NCBI GenBank assembly: GCA_964452285.1
Contig: CAYVKW010000035.1
Span: 1 to 8,503 of the forward strand
Direction of reading: 5' to 3'
Length of the DNA stretch: 8,503 nucleotides
DNA from: JAUNST01 sp964452285
GTDB lineage: Bacteria > Patescibacteriota > Microgenomatia > UBA1400 > PJMF01
Made by a program: the position numbers and the translations under genes. Shown in pieces: positions 1 through 5,429 of this stretch (positions are counted from its first letter, which is position 1; every line of letters begins with the position of its first letter). The notes beneath the pieces are model-generated. The model saw nothing but the letters and a program-made list of their open reading frames with translations, was not told where the DNA came from and did no database searches.

Positions 1-11
1 AGAAGGTTTTT

Positions 12-22
12 TGTGTTATACT
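12..22 (+). promoter_or_regulatory. Extended -10 promoter of the thermonuclease gene
   Basis: TGTGTTATACT contains a TGn extension directly before a -10 hexamer TATACT (17-22). The expected start of transcription is near base 29, giving a leader of about 33 bases before the ATG at 62. A -35 box would lie left of the window and cannot be judged. The same TGTGTTATA core recurs on the minus strand at 4317-4327. Confidence 0.5.
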
Positions 23-61
23 AGTGATGCTTTAAACGACAGTGGATATTAGACGGGCTCA

Positions 62-1291
62 ATGCAAGAAAAAACAATGGAAAATGTAAAAGAAATTGCA
101 GCGGAAGAAGTTGAAGTAGATAAAGTAAAAAAAACAAACGGGCGGAGCAAAATTTTAGTTAATAGTACTGCAATAATACTAATTATCATTGCTTTCATTA
201 TGGCTTTGGGAAAGCAGATAGTAAGTGGTTTTTTATTATTGAGTGTAGGACTAATGATGATACCAGATGTATGGGCGATGATGATGAGGGCGCTGAAAAT
301 CAAAATTGAGCCGGCGTTGAAAACTGTGATTTTATTGGTCTTAAGTTTTGTAGCATGTGCTTGTATAAGTTCCAGTCCGACTTTAAACATAGAGGAAAAG
401 GAAAACTACAAAGAAGAGCTGACGACGACAGAAATTGAGACAGTCAAAGGAGAACAAATCACAAACGAGGCAACAAATGGAACAGAATTAATCACGGAGC
501 TGGCGAGAGTGAATGAAGCGAGCGAAGAAGCAATCATTAAAAGAATAATTGACGGAGACACAGTGGAACTAGTAGATGGAAGAAAACTGCGCTATATTGG
601 AATAAATACACCAGAAGTATCTGGGACAGCAGAGTGTCTAGGAATAGAAGCGAAAAATAGAAATCAAGCTTTGGTGGAAAATCAAAAAGTGTTTTTGGAA
701 AAAGATATTAGCGAGACTGATCGCTATGGGAGATTATTGCGTTATGTATATTTAGAAAATGGGCAGATGGTAAATGAGATTTTGGTAGCAGAAGGTTATG
801 CTCAAGCCTCGACTTACCCGCCAGATGTAAAATATCAAGAAAGATTGACAGGGGTGGAGAAAGAGGCGCGCGAGGCGAAAGCGGGACTGTGGAGCGGAGT
901 CTGTCAAAGCTTAGAAGCGAAAGCTGAGACGAGCGCGTTGAAAACAGTAGCACCGGCGGCAACAAAGACGGAGGCGACAGTCGACACGAGAACAGCTGGT
1001 GCGGCAGCAATAACAGCAGTAGAAACAGGAGTGACTGGTGCGACAATGGTAAACAATGCATTGAAAGCGACAGCAACGCCGATAAGCACGATAACTAATA
1101 CTAGCGGCGCTAAAACTCCGACAAATAATGTTAATACTAATTCTTCGAGTAACTATCAATGTAATTGTAGTAAAACTTGTACGCAAATGTCTTCTTGTGC
1201 GGAGGCGCAATATCAGCTAAATGTGTGCGGTTGCAGTAAAAGAGACGGCGATGGCGATGGAAAAGCTTGTGATGCGCAATGCGGGGGATAA
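62..1291 (+). CDS. Membrane-anchored thermonuclease (SNase family) with Excalibur-like C-terminal domain
   Basis: This 409-residue protein is a predicted calcium-dependent nuclease that cleaves DNA or RNA, probably outside the membrane. A charged N-terminus (1-30) is followed by hydrophobic segments at about 32-50, 52-73 and 86-101. The staphylococcal-nuclease fold spans about 157-280: IDGDTVEL carries D164 and D166, R177 matches the first catalytic arginine, INTPE holds T183 and E185 with N182 where staphylococcal nuclease has Asp40, and DRYGR supplies the second arginine (R224). An Ala/Thr-rich linker (about 286-360) leads to a Cys-rich tail (366-409) with DGDGDGKACD, the Excalibur calcium-binding signature. 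An in-frame stop at 50-52 limits the start to the ATG at 62 or the one at 77; neither has a convincing Shine-Dalgarno. Secretion and nutrient scavenging are inferred. No clear terminator follows. The nuclease call is firm; the number of membrane passes is not. Confidence 0.92.
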   Translation: MQEKTMENVKEIAAEEVEVDKVKKTNGRSKILVNSTAIILIIIAFIMALGKQIVSGFLLLSVGLMMIPDVWAMMMRALKIKIEPALKTVILLVLSFVACACISSSPTLNIEEKENYKEELTTTEIETVKGEQITNEATNGTELITELARVNEASEEAIIKRIIDGDTVELVDGRKLRYIGINTPEVSGTAECLGIEAKNRNQALVENQKVFLEKDISETDRYGRLLRYVYLENGQMVNEILVAEGYAQASTYPPDVKYQERLTGVEKEAREAKAGLWSGVCQSLEAKAETSALKTVAPAATKTEATVDTRTAGAAAITAVETGVTGATMVNNALKATATPISTITNTSGAKTPTNNVNTNSSSNYQCNCSKTCTQMSSCAEAQYQLNVCGCSKRDGDGDGKACDAQCGG

Positions 1292-1361
1292 AACCAAAGT
1301 TTCGCAATGTGCGAGCATGATCAATTAAACGGCAATTAGACAACAAAAGAGGTGGGTTTTT

Positions 1362-1403
1362 GCCAATTTTACGCGGGAAAAAGACTAGCAAATTGGCGTA
1401 AAA
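1362..1403. repeat. Inverted repeat with two alternative 8-bp pairings
   Basis: GCCAATTT (1362-1369) is exactly complementary to AAATTGGC (1390-1397). The overlapping TTTTACGC (1367-1374) is exactly complementary to GCGTAAAA (1396-1403). The two hairpins have loops of 20 and 21 bases and use overlapping arms. The right arm is in effect a circular permutation of the left arm. No T tract follows on either strand, so a terminator is unlikely; an operator or an RNA switch is possible. Confidence 0.55.
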
Positions 1404-1455
1404 ATACTGGTAATTCGTGCTTTGTTTGCGCTTTCTTTATTTTGACCGTCGTGCT

Positions 1456-1461
1456 TAAAAT
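1456..1461 (+). promoter_or_regulatory. Candidate -10 box for a leaderless sortase mRNA
   Basis: TAAAAT matches five of six positions of the -10 consensus and ends 7 bases before the ATG at 1469. This is the same spacing as TATAAT before the ATG at 5430. Transcription would start at or next to the start codon. No convincing -35 is present at the usual distance, so confidence is modest. Confidence 0.4.
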
Positions 1462-1468
1462 AAGATAA

Positions 1469-2071
1469 ATGTTACCTGTGTTTTGGCAAAAACCATTTTT
1501 ATTGGGCGTTTTTCTGGTCAGTCTAGGTTATACATTATTTATTGCCAGCTGTCCCCGGCCCGATTTCAAAACTGATTTAGTAGCGCGAGCGCAAACAATC
1601 CAGCTAGAGCGACAACAAGCAAAAAAAACTGCTGCTAGCACCAATTCTTTAGCTGATTTGCCAGCAACTAAGCAGCTAATTATAGAGAGTATTGGTTTGC
1701 GCACTGATATTTACCAGACGGCTCGAGCTGATGATATGAATCGCGGGGTGTGGGTCGATCAAGCAGCGGCGATGAGCCCAGATGATTTGGAAAAAAATCT
1801 CATTCTCACTGCTCATCGCTGGAGTTATCGTTTTGCCAAACCTTTTTTCAATTTGGACGAAGTCAAAATCGGCGATGCGATTTGGCTTTTTTGGGATGAC
1901 AAAAAATACCGTTATCAAGTGGAAAAAATTGAAACAGTGGAAACGACGGAAACAGCGATTCTCAATCAAGGTCCAAGGAAAATTGTGCTCTATACTTGTT
2001 CGCCAATTTTTTCTACTGATAAAAGATTGGTGGTGGTGGCAAATTTGCTGGATGCAGAAAAATTGTTTTAG
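1469..2071 (+). CDS. Class-E-like sortase (cysteine transpeptidase)
   Basis: Sortases cleave a C-terminal sorting motif in secreted proteins and join the new end to an envelope nucleophile. The 200-residue product has one N-terminal membrane helix (about 9-27), a linker, and a sortase domain from about 67 to 195. The catalytic triad is visible: His116 in LTAHRW, Cys177 in VLYTCSP and Arg186 in DKRLVVVA. The TCSPIFSTDKRLVVVANL block resembles the TTCHPxFSxxxRLIV pattern I associate with class E enzymes, which prefer LAxTG-type signals; the class call is by pattern memory and less sure than the family. There is no Shine-Dalgarno, and a -10-like box 7 bases upstream suggests a leaderless mRNA. 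The gene converges on the surface-protein gene with 22 bases between stop codons, making that protein a candidate substrate, although it lacks a classical signal. Confidence 0.93.
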   Translation: MLPVFWQKPFLLGVFLVSLGYTLFIASCPRPDFKTDLVARAQTIQLERQQAKKTAASTNSLADLPATKQLIIESIGLRTDIYQTARADDMNRGVWVDQAAAMSPDDLEKNLILTAHRWSYRFAKPFFNLDEVKIGDAIWLFWDDKKYRYQVEKIETVETTETAILNQGPRKIVLYTCSPIFSTDKRLVVVANLLDAEKLF

Positions 2072-2093
2072 TCTATATTTTCTCTCAATGAGT

Positions 2094-3827
2094 TTAATGC
2101 TGCCACTGACACCACTTAGCGCCGGTGACGTAAAAATGATAAACCGTGCTAGAAGAGGAATTGCTGCTGCCGCTATCACTGGAACTTGAACTAGAGCTAG
2201 AACTACTGCTGGAAGAAGAGCTGCCGCCTGTAGATGTCGGAGTAGGCGTGGGAGTGGGAGTTGATATGGGCTGGCTGACTAAAGTAAAGGCGAAGTCTGC
2301 GGTACGGTCTTCAGTGGCGAGCGGACTAAGGTCAACGCTATATCCAGTTTGATCTTGACCATGTTGGTTAATGTTTGCGGTTCCCAGAACGCTAATTAGA
2401 TTGGAATCTGGCAAATTATTTTGATCAACTTTCACATAATATCTAGTTAAGCGCGTTTGAGCAGAGTTATTAGGCTTGATTTCTAAATTCTCAAAGAGAT
2501 AAGAACCATCAGCAGCACTAGTAGCTTCGGCGAGTAAATTACTTTGAGTGGCATCAAAGAGTTGCAATTTAACTCCTGGTAAACCATAATCGCCATTGTC
2601 GTATTGACCGTTGTTATTAGTGTCAAAAAAGACAAAGTCGCCAATTTTACCGGACCAGGTGGATTCCAAAGGAGCCAATGGCAAAGATAATTGGGTGCAG
2701 GTCTGCTCGGCAGAAGTGCCTGAAGCCGTAGCAGCGGAGACGCAAGCATGATTAATAATGGGACTGCTGGTAGCCTCCAATTTGACTTGGGCTTGAATCC
2801 AAACAATGCCATTATTACCGGCAGGCCAAACTTGGCTTGCCGGAGTTGAGCAATGGAGTTGCCACGCATTAAGCTGACAGCTAAAATTAGAAATATTCGT
2901 CGCGTCATCTACGTAAAAACTAATGTTTTCCAAATTTTCATCTAGCTGATCTGTTAAATGTGGTTCGATTAAGTCCGTCAAGCCGATATGACCGAAATTG
3001 AGACGATAGACAATCTGTCCTCCGGGAACAGCGCTACTAGTACTGGTTTTTTGTATCCACAAACTATCCGCTATAAAGATTGGAGGCGGTGTAGGAGTGG
3101 GAGTTGGTGTGGGTGTGGGCGTGGGTGTGGGCGTTGGGGTCGGGGTTGGAGGCGGAGTGGGAGTAGGTGTCGGGGTTGGAGTAGGCGTAGGAGTGGGAGT
3201 AGGTGTAGGTGTCGGGGTTGGAGTAGGCGTAGGAGTGGGAGTAGGTGTAGGTGTCGGGGTTGGAGTAGGGCAATTATTGCCTTGATAATTTAATTTTATG
3301 CCTTCTATTTTTGGATGACCCACACCATTATTACTAAACATAAGGATTTTTACCTTGAAGCAAGGATATAATGCGGCATTGAGCATAGACAAGTCAACAG
3401 CTTGATCAGAATCTAGTTCTATGCCTAAATCGTTTCTTTGATTGCCTAGAGCGAGATTGGGCAATAAATTGCCGCTGCAAGAATAAAATTGGAGTTTTAC
3501 TCGAGTGGGGAAAAATCTATCTTCGCCAGTAATGACGATTCTATCCCAACTATCCAGATTAGGAGCAATAATATTTTTGGTCAGTGCATAACCACTTTCA
3601 GCTTGCGGCTCCAATCTGAGCTGGTCGCTGATCAGTCTAGTGTTGTTTAGCTGGGCTAAATAACTTAAATCGTGGAACTCGTAATTTAGGGTTTTGTCAC
3701 AAGCGGAAGGCTGGCTGCAAGCTTGAGCCGTAAGCTTGGTGGACAAAACTTTGACAAACAAAAAGATACCAACTAGAGCAATGGCTTTTATACACTGGCG
3801 CAAAAAATAAAATTTATTTTTTGTCAT
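2094..3827 (-). CDS. Secreted surface protein: Pro-Thr repeat, DUF11-like and SdrD B-like domains, Ser-rich tail
   Basis: A 577-residue predicted adhesin or stalk-like surface protein. Residues 1-36 form a signal peptide (basic start, hydrophobic 13-28, likely cleavage after AQA before Cys37). Residues 37-186 form an unrecognised globular domain with about six Cys. Residues 187-249 are almost pure Thr-Pro, typical of a wall-spanning linker. Residues about 250-380 resemble a DUF11-type beta domain (IQKTSTSSAVPGGQIVYRLN). Residues 393-515 match SdrD B/Cna-B-like prealbumin folds, starting with KIGDFVFFDTNNNGQYDNGD, a calcium-loop pattern. A second short Pro-Thr stretch (523-531) and a 15-Ser run (536-550) precede the tail. 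The last 17 residues are aromatic-rich (YHFYVTG then AKWCQWQH) with no LPxTG and no membrane helix. Start at 3827: ATG followed directly by a signal peptide, with a weak extended -10 six bases upstream. Adhesion and anchoring by the neighbouring sortase are inferred. Confidence 0.85.
   Translation of the reverse strand: MTKNKFYFLRQCIKAIALVGIFLFVKVLSTKLTAQACSQPSACDKTLNYEFHDLSYLAQLNNTRLISDQLRLEPQAESGYALTKNIIAPNLDSWDRIVITGEDRFFPTRVKLQFYSCSGNLLPNLALGNQRNDLGIELDSDQAVDLSMLNAALYPCFKVKILMFSNNGVGHPKIEGIKLNYQGNNCPTPTPTPTPTPTPTPTPTPTPTPTPTPTPTPTPTPTPTPPPTPTPTPTPTPTPTPTPTPTPPPIFIADSLWIQKTSTSSAVPGGQIVYRLNFGHIGLTDLIEPHLTDQLDENLENISFYVDDATNISNFSCQLNAWQLHCSTPASQVWPAGNNGIVWIQAQVKLEATSSPIINHACVSAATASGTSAEQTCTQLSLPLAPLESTWSGKIGDFVFFDTNNNGQYDNGDYGLPGVKLQLFDATQSNLLAEATSAADGSYLFENLEIKPNNSAQTRLTRYYVKVDQNNLPDSNLISVLGTANINQHGQDQTGYSVDLSPLATEDRTADFAFTLVSQPISTPTPTPTPTSTGGSSSSSSSSSSSSSSSDSGSSNSSSSTVYHFYVTGAKWCQWQH
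3081..3269 (-). repeat. Pro-Thr coding low-complexity tract with 42-bp tandem repeats
   Basis: This 189-base tract encodes 63 residues of alternating Thr and Pro with two short Pro triplets. Two 42-bp units (3181-3222 and 3223-3264) appear identical base for base. A third, partial copy (about 3155-3180) lacks a 6-base GTAGGT-type unit. Nucleotide-level identity points to recent in-frame duplication or slippage. The complementary Gly-Val frame is a shadow. Confidence 0.85.
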
Positions 3828-3833
3828 CAGTCT

Positions 3834-3842
3834 ATTTAACCA
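3834..3842 (-). promoter_or_regulatory. Candidate extended -10 for a leaderless surface-protein mRNA
   Basis: On the minus strand TGG is followed by TTAAAT (3839-3834), a TGn extension plus a 4/6 -10 hexamer, ending 6 bases before the ATG at 3827. A better TATAAT hexamer lies further up at 3944-3939 but would give a leader of about 105 bases, and neither has a good -35. Which is used cannot be decided by eye. Confidence 0.3.
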
Positions 3843-3883
3843 CTCAGAGGTAATTTTTGAGCTTTATAAAGAAGTTGCTTTTA

Positions 3884-3921
3884 TGGCACTAAATGCCAGA
3901 TAATGCGGACTTAAAGCATTA
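3884..3921. other. Two small adjacent hairpins upstream of the surface-protein gene
   Basis: TGGCA-CTAAA-TGCCA (3884-3898) and TAATGC (3901-3906) with GCATTA (3916-3921) form two short stem-loops two bases apart. They would be in the 5' leader if transcription starts from the TATAAT at 3944-3939. The rest of the gap (3828-4014) shows no gene. Confidence 0.35.
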
Positions 3922-4014
3922 AATAGTGGTAAGAACGGATTATAGATTAGGGTAAAAAAATAATATTTAGATGAAGGGAGAGCATTAGCAGGTGGATTTG
4001 AGATGGGGAAAAGG

Positions 4015-4042
4015 AAAAACGCCGCATTCTAGCGGCGTTTTT
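4015..4042. terminator. Strong bidirectional intrinsic terminator after tRNA-Tyr
   Basis: AAAAACGCCGC (4015-4025) pairs perfectly with GCGGCGTTTTT (4032-4042) around a 6-base loop: a GC-rich core flanked by A and T tracts, so it works on either strand. It sits 11 bases beyond the CCA end of tRNA-Tyr and would end the transcript carrying the structured RNA and the tRNA. Confidence 0.9.
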
Positions 4043-4053
4043 CATAAAAAAGG

Positions 4054-4140
4054 TGGTGCCAGCTGAAGGATTCGAACCTCCGTAGCCCAAAGGCAGTTGA
4101 TTTACAGTCAACCCTCGTTGACCACTTGAGTAAACTGGCA
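4054..4140 (-). tRNA. tRNA-Tyr (anticodon GTA), CCA encoded
   Basis: On the minus strand TGCCAGT pairs with the 3' GCTGGCA as a 7-bp acceptor stem with one G-U. The D arm is CTC/GAG around AAGTGGTCAAC. The anticodon arm is GTTGA-CTGTAAA-TCAAC, anticodon GTA at 4105-4103. A long variable arm (around GCCTTTGGGC) marks a class II tRNA, as expected for bacterial tRNA-Tyr. The T arm is GGAGG-TTCGAAT-CCTTC, and CCA is encoded at 4056-4054. Total 87 bases. It lies 19 bases after the structured RNA and probably shares its transcript. Confidence 0.96.
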
Positions 4141-4159
4141 TTTTTTACAGGGGACACCT

Positions 4160-4310
4160 GAGCGTGAAAAGGAACGGATTTCCCTGGAAAACCAGGTGGG
4201 CAGAGCGTAAATCAATCCACGGATTAATTTAACAACCCTTAAGCCCGAAATCTTAAAAATATTCGGGAAAATATATGTCCCTTTCCACGCTCAAATGTCT
4301 TTATAAGAAC
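4160..4310 (-). ncRNA. Structured RNA of unknown class upstream of tRNA-Tyr
   Basis: On the minus strand a 16-bp closing stem is formed by 4292-4277 with 4175-4160, uninterrupted, with two G-U wobbles (4285/4167, 4279/4173). It encloses three hairpins: CCCGAA/TTCGGG (4267-4262 with 4249-4244), a 10-bp stem (4231-4222 with 4208-4217, one G-U at 4226/4213) and CCTGG-TTTT-CCAGG (4196-4183). On the plus strand all three wobbles become A-C mismatches, so the RNA is read from the minus strand. A perfect extended -10 ends at 4317, placing the 5' end near 4310; there is no terminator before the tRNA, so the RNA is probably cut from a joint precursor. I see no RNase P, tmRNA, SRP or T-box signature. 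It could be a 6S-like regulator, a riboswitch-like leader or a new class. The structure is seen; the function is unknown. Confidence 0.65.
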
Positions 4311-4316
4311 GGGGAT

Positions 4317-4327
4317 ATTATAACACA
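4317..4327 (-). promoter_or_regulatory. Extended -10 promoter of the structured RNA / tRNA-Tyr unit
   Basis: Read on the minus strand this is TGTGTTATAAT: a consensus TATAAT (4322-4317) with a TGn extension. Transcription would begin near 4310, 18 bases before the closing stem of the structured RNA. No -35 match is evident 17 bases upstream, which is usual for extended -10 promoters. It lies between the stop codon of the upstream gene (4357) and the RNA. Confidence 0.65.
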
Positions 4328-4356
4328 GGAAAAAGAAAATGGCGAGAGTTTACAAA

Positions 4357-5361
4357 TTAGAGACAATTTTGATAAATTTCTTGAGGGATTTCGGCGGTGG
4401 CGGCGGTCAAACAAGTCACCGGTCTATTGCCACCAGAGGCAAGACGATAGCCGCTATCCACTTTTTGGAAAATACCGTAATTGCCGCCGCTAAAATTAAC
4501 GCGTGACCAATCGCCGAAAGTATAAACATTTTCTACGGCCATATCAGGCACGCGCCATTCTGGATTAATAAGATTAAGAGTATACAGATAAGGTCTGGCG
4601 GCTTGATAAGCCGTGTCGTAAGCGTCACTACATGATAATTCAAGCCGCAAATAAGGCGTAGTGCTAACTTGGCGATCAAGTCGGCCATAACCGGCCATCA
4701 AAGTGCATTTATGATCGTCGCGAGTGTAAGTAGCAAGACAATTATTGAAAGAATCATAAGCTTCACTAACAGGACAAGAAGAAAAATTACTTTTCTTATA
4801 ACCAAGGCTGGACATTTCTTTATTAATAGCCTTAATCACTTTTTTAAGGACAGGGTGTTTGGCTGCCGGATGGAGATCTTTGGCGTTTTTGGGTGTCAGT
4901 TCGGCGGCAATCTCCGTAGTCTGGACCTGATAGCCGGTGGTTTTGGCTGGCGAGACCAGAATACGATAACCTTCATCGGGGCTACGCCACCACATTTGAT
5001 CTTGAATAAAGTCATTTTGTTCCAAGTCGCCAGCCAGAATTTCTTTGGCAAATTTCTGACGCAAAACCGTGCTCACGCGAGTAGCTGGATCCGCTCGCCA
5101 GGCTTCTTTATCATCGGCAGTCGGTTTGGGAGTGGGAGTGGCGGTAGTAGAGGTGGAAGTAGAAGTGCAACCAGCCGGACAAACTTGACCACCAACAGTA
5201 GCGTCGGCAGCTTGAGTTTGACCTAAAAAATTGGAAACAATAGTTTGGAGATCTGGTTTTCTTGCTAACAACTCCTGTTCTTTACGGATGTAGACAGCCG
5301 CAATAATAAGAATCACTAAAAAAGCGACGAGAGCAAGAGTGCTAAAATCTTCTTTTTGCAT
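4357..5361 (-). CDS. Single-pass membrane protein with Cys-rich extracellular domain, function unknown
   Basis: I do not recognise this 334-residue protein. It has a short N-terminus, one strong membrane helix (about 8-25, ALVAFLVILIIAAVYI) followed by KEQE, a Ser/Thr/Pro linker (66-81) and a domain from about 85 to the end. The domain has eight Cys in all (61, 65, 196, 208, 219, 244, 317, 333), an even number suited to disulfides outside the cell, plus aromatic patches QMWWRSPDEGYRI (122-134) and GIFQKVDSGYRLASGG (296-311) that may be two copies of one small beta unit. The ATG at 5361 is chosen because it opens directly into the anchor and lies 9 bases from a consensus -10, so the mRNA is nearly leaderless. 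It is divergent from the membrane protein at 5430 and upstream of the structured RNA. Possible pilin-like or substrate-binding roles are guesses. Confidence 0.8.
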   Translation of the reverse strand: MQKEDFSTLALVAFLVILIIAAVYIRKEQELLARKPDLQTIVSNFLGQTQAADATVGGQVCPAGCTSTSTSTTATPTPKPTADDKEAWRADPATRVSTVLRQKFAKEILAGDLEQNDFIQDQMWWRSPDEGYRILVSPAKTTGYQVQTTEIAAELTPKNAKDLHPAAKHPVLKKVIKAINKEMSSLGYKKSNFSSCPVSEAYDSFNNCLATYTRDDHKCTLMAGYGRLDRQVSTTPYLRLELSCSDAYDTAYQAARPYLYTLNLINPEWRVPDMAVENVYTFGDWSRVNFSGGNYGIFQKVDSGYRLASGGNRPVTCLTAATAEIPQEIYQNCL

Positions 5362-5370
5362 TATCCTATA

Positions 5371-5399
5371 ATTATATCACAAAAACGTTCTTTTGTCAA
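5371..5399 (-). promoter_or_regulatory. Consensus sigma-70-type promoter of the Cys-rich membrane protein
   Basis: On the minus strand TTGACA (5399-5394), a 17-bp spacer and TATAAT (5376-5371) match the consensus at every hexamer position. The -10 ends 9 bases before the ATG at 5361, so the leader would be about 1-3 bases. The -35 overlaps the -35 of the divergent gene. Confidence 0.85.
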
Positions 5400-5422
5400 T
5401 CAGGGAGAATTTATGTTATAAT
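5393..5422 (+). promoter_or_regulatory. Promoter of the divergent membrane-protein gene
   Basis: TTGTCA (5393-5398), an 18-bp spacer and TATAAT (5417-5422) with TGn at 5414-5416. The -10 ends 7 bases before the ATG at 5430, so transcription should start at or next to the start codon. The -35 occupies nearly the same bases as the opposite-strand TTGACA. Confidence 0.75.
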
Positions 5423-5429
5423 AAAGAGA

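Larger units (their letters stand above)
1292..1468. other. Intergenic region between thermonuclease and sortase
   Basis: This 177-base gap has no supportable gene. It holds a weak 5-bp hairpin (1302-1306 with 1310-1314, no T tract), a larger inverted repeat (1362-1403) and, at its right end, a -10-like box against the sortase ATG. I see no intrinsic terminator for the thermonuclease. Confidence 0.6.

Noticed and set aside
1302..1314. Terminator of the thermonuclease gene
   Set aside because: The stem is only TCGCA/TGCGA with a 3-base loop and no T tract follows.
1676..2179. Minus-strand open frame of 167 codons over the sortase
   Set aside because: It lies opposite a sortase with an intact catalytic triad, has no recognisable domain and its composition fits an antisense shadow.
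2094..2180. Frameshift hiding an LPxTG signal at the end of the surface protein
   Set aside because: Shifting at the T5 run gives a tail around SPALSGVSG followed by a charged, non-hydrophobic sequence in one frame and an immediate stop in the other; neither restores a sorting signal.
3155..3264. 42-bp repeats as a CRISPR-like array
   Set aside because: The copies abut with no spacers, stay in frame and encode Pro-Thr, so this is a coding tandem repeat.
3097..3285. Gly-Val repeat reading frame on the plus strand
   Set aside because: It is the exact antisense of the Pro-Thr linker of the surface protein, with no start signals and no domain outside the repeat.
4160..4292. RNase P RNA, tmRNA, SRP RNA or T-box leader
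   Set aside because: No ACAGNRA or GAGGAAAGTCC motif, no tmRNA-type TTC acceptor end, no GGAAGCAGCC-like SRP loop and no T-box AGGGTGG antiterminator are present.
4669..5226. Plus-strand open frame of 185 codons
   Set aside because: It is antisense to the Cys-rich membrane protein, whose consensus promoter and membrane anchor make the minus strand the coding one.
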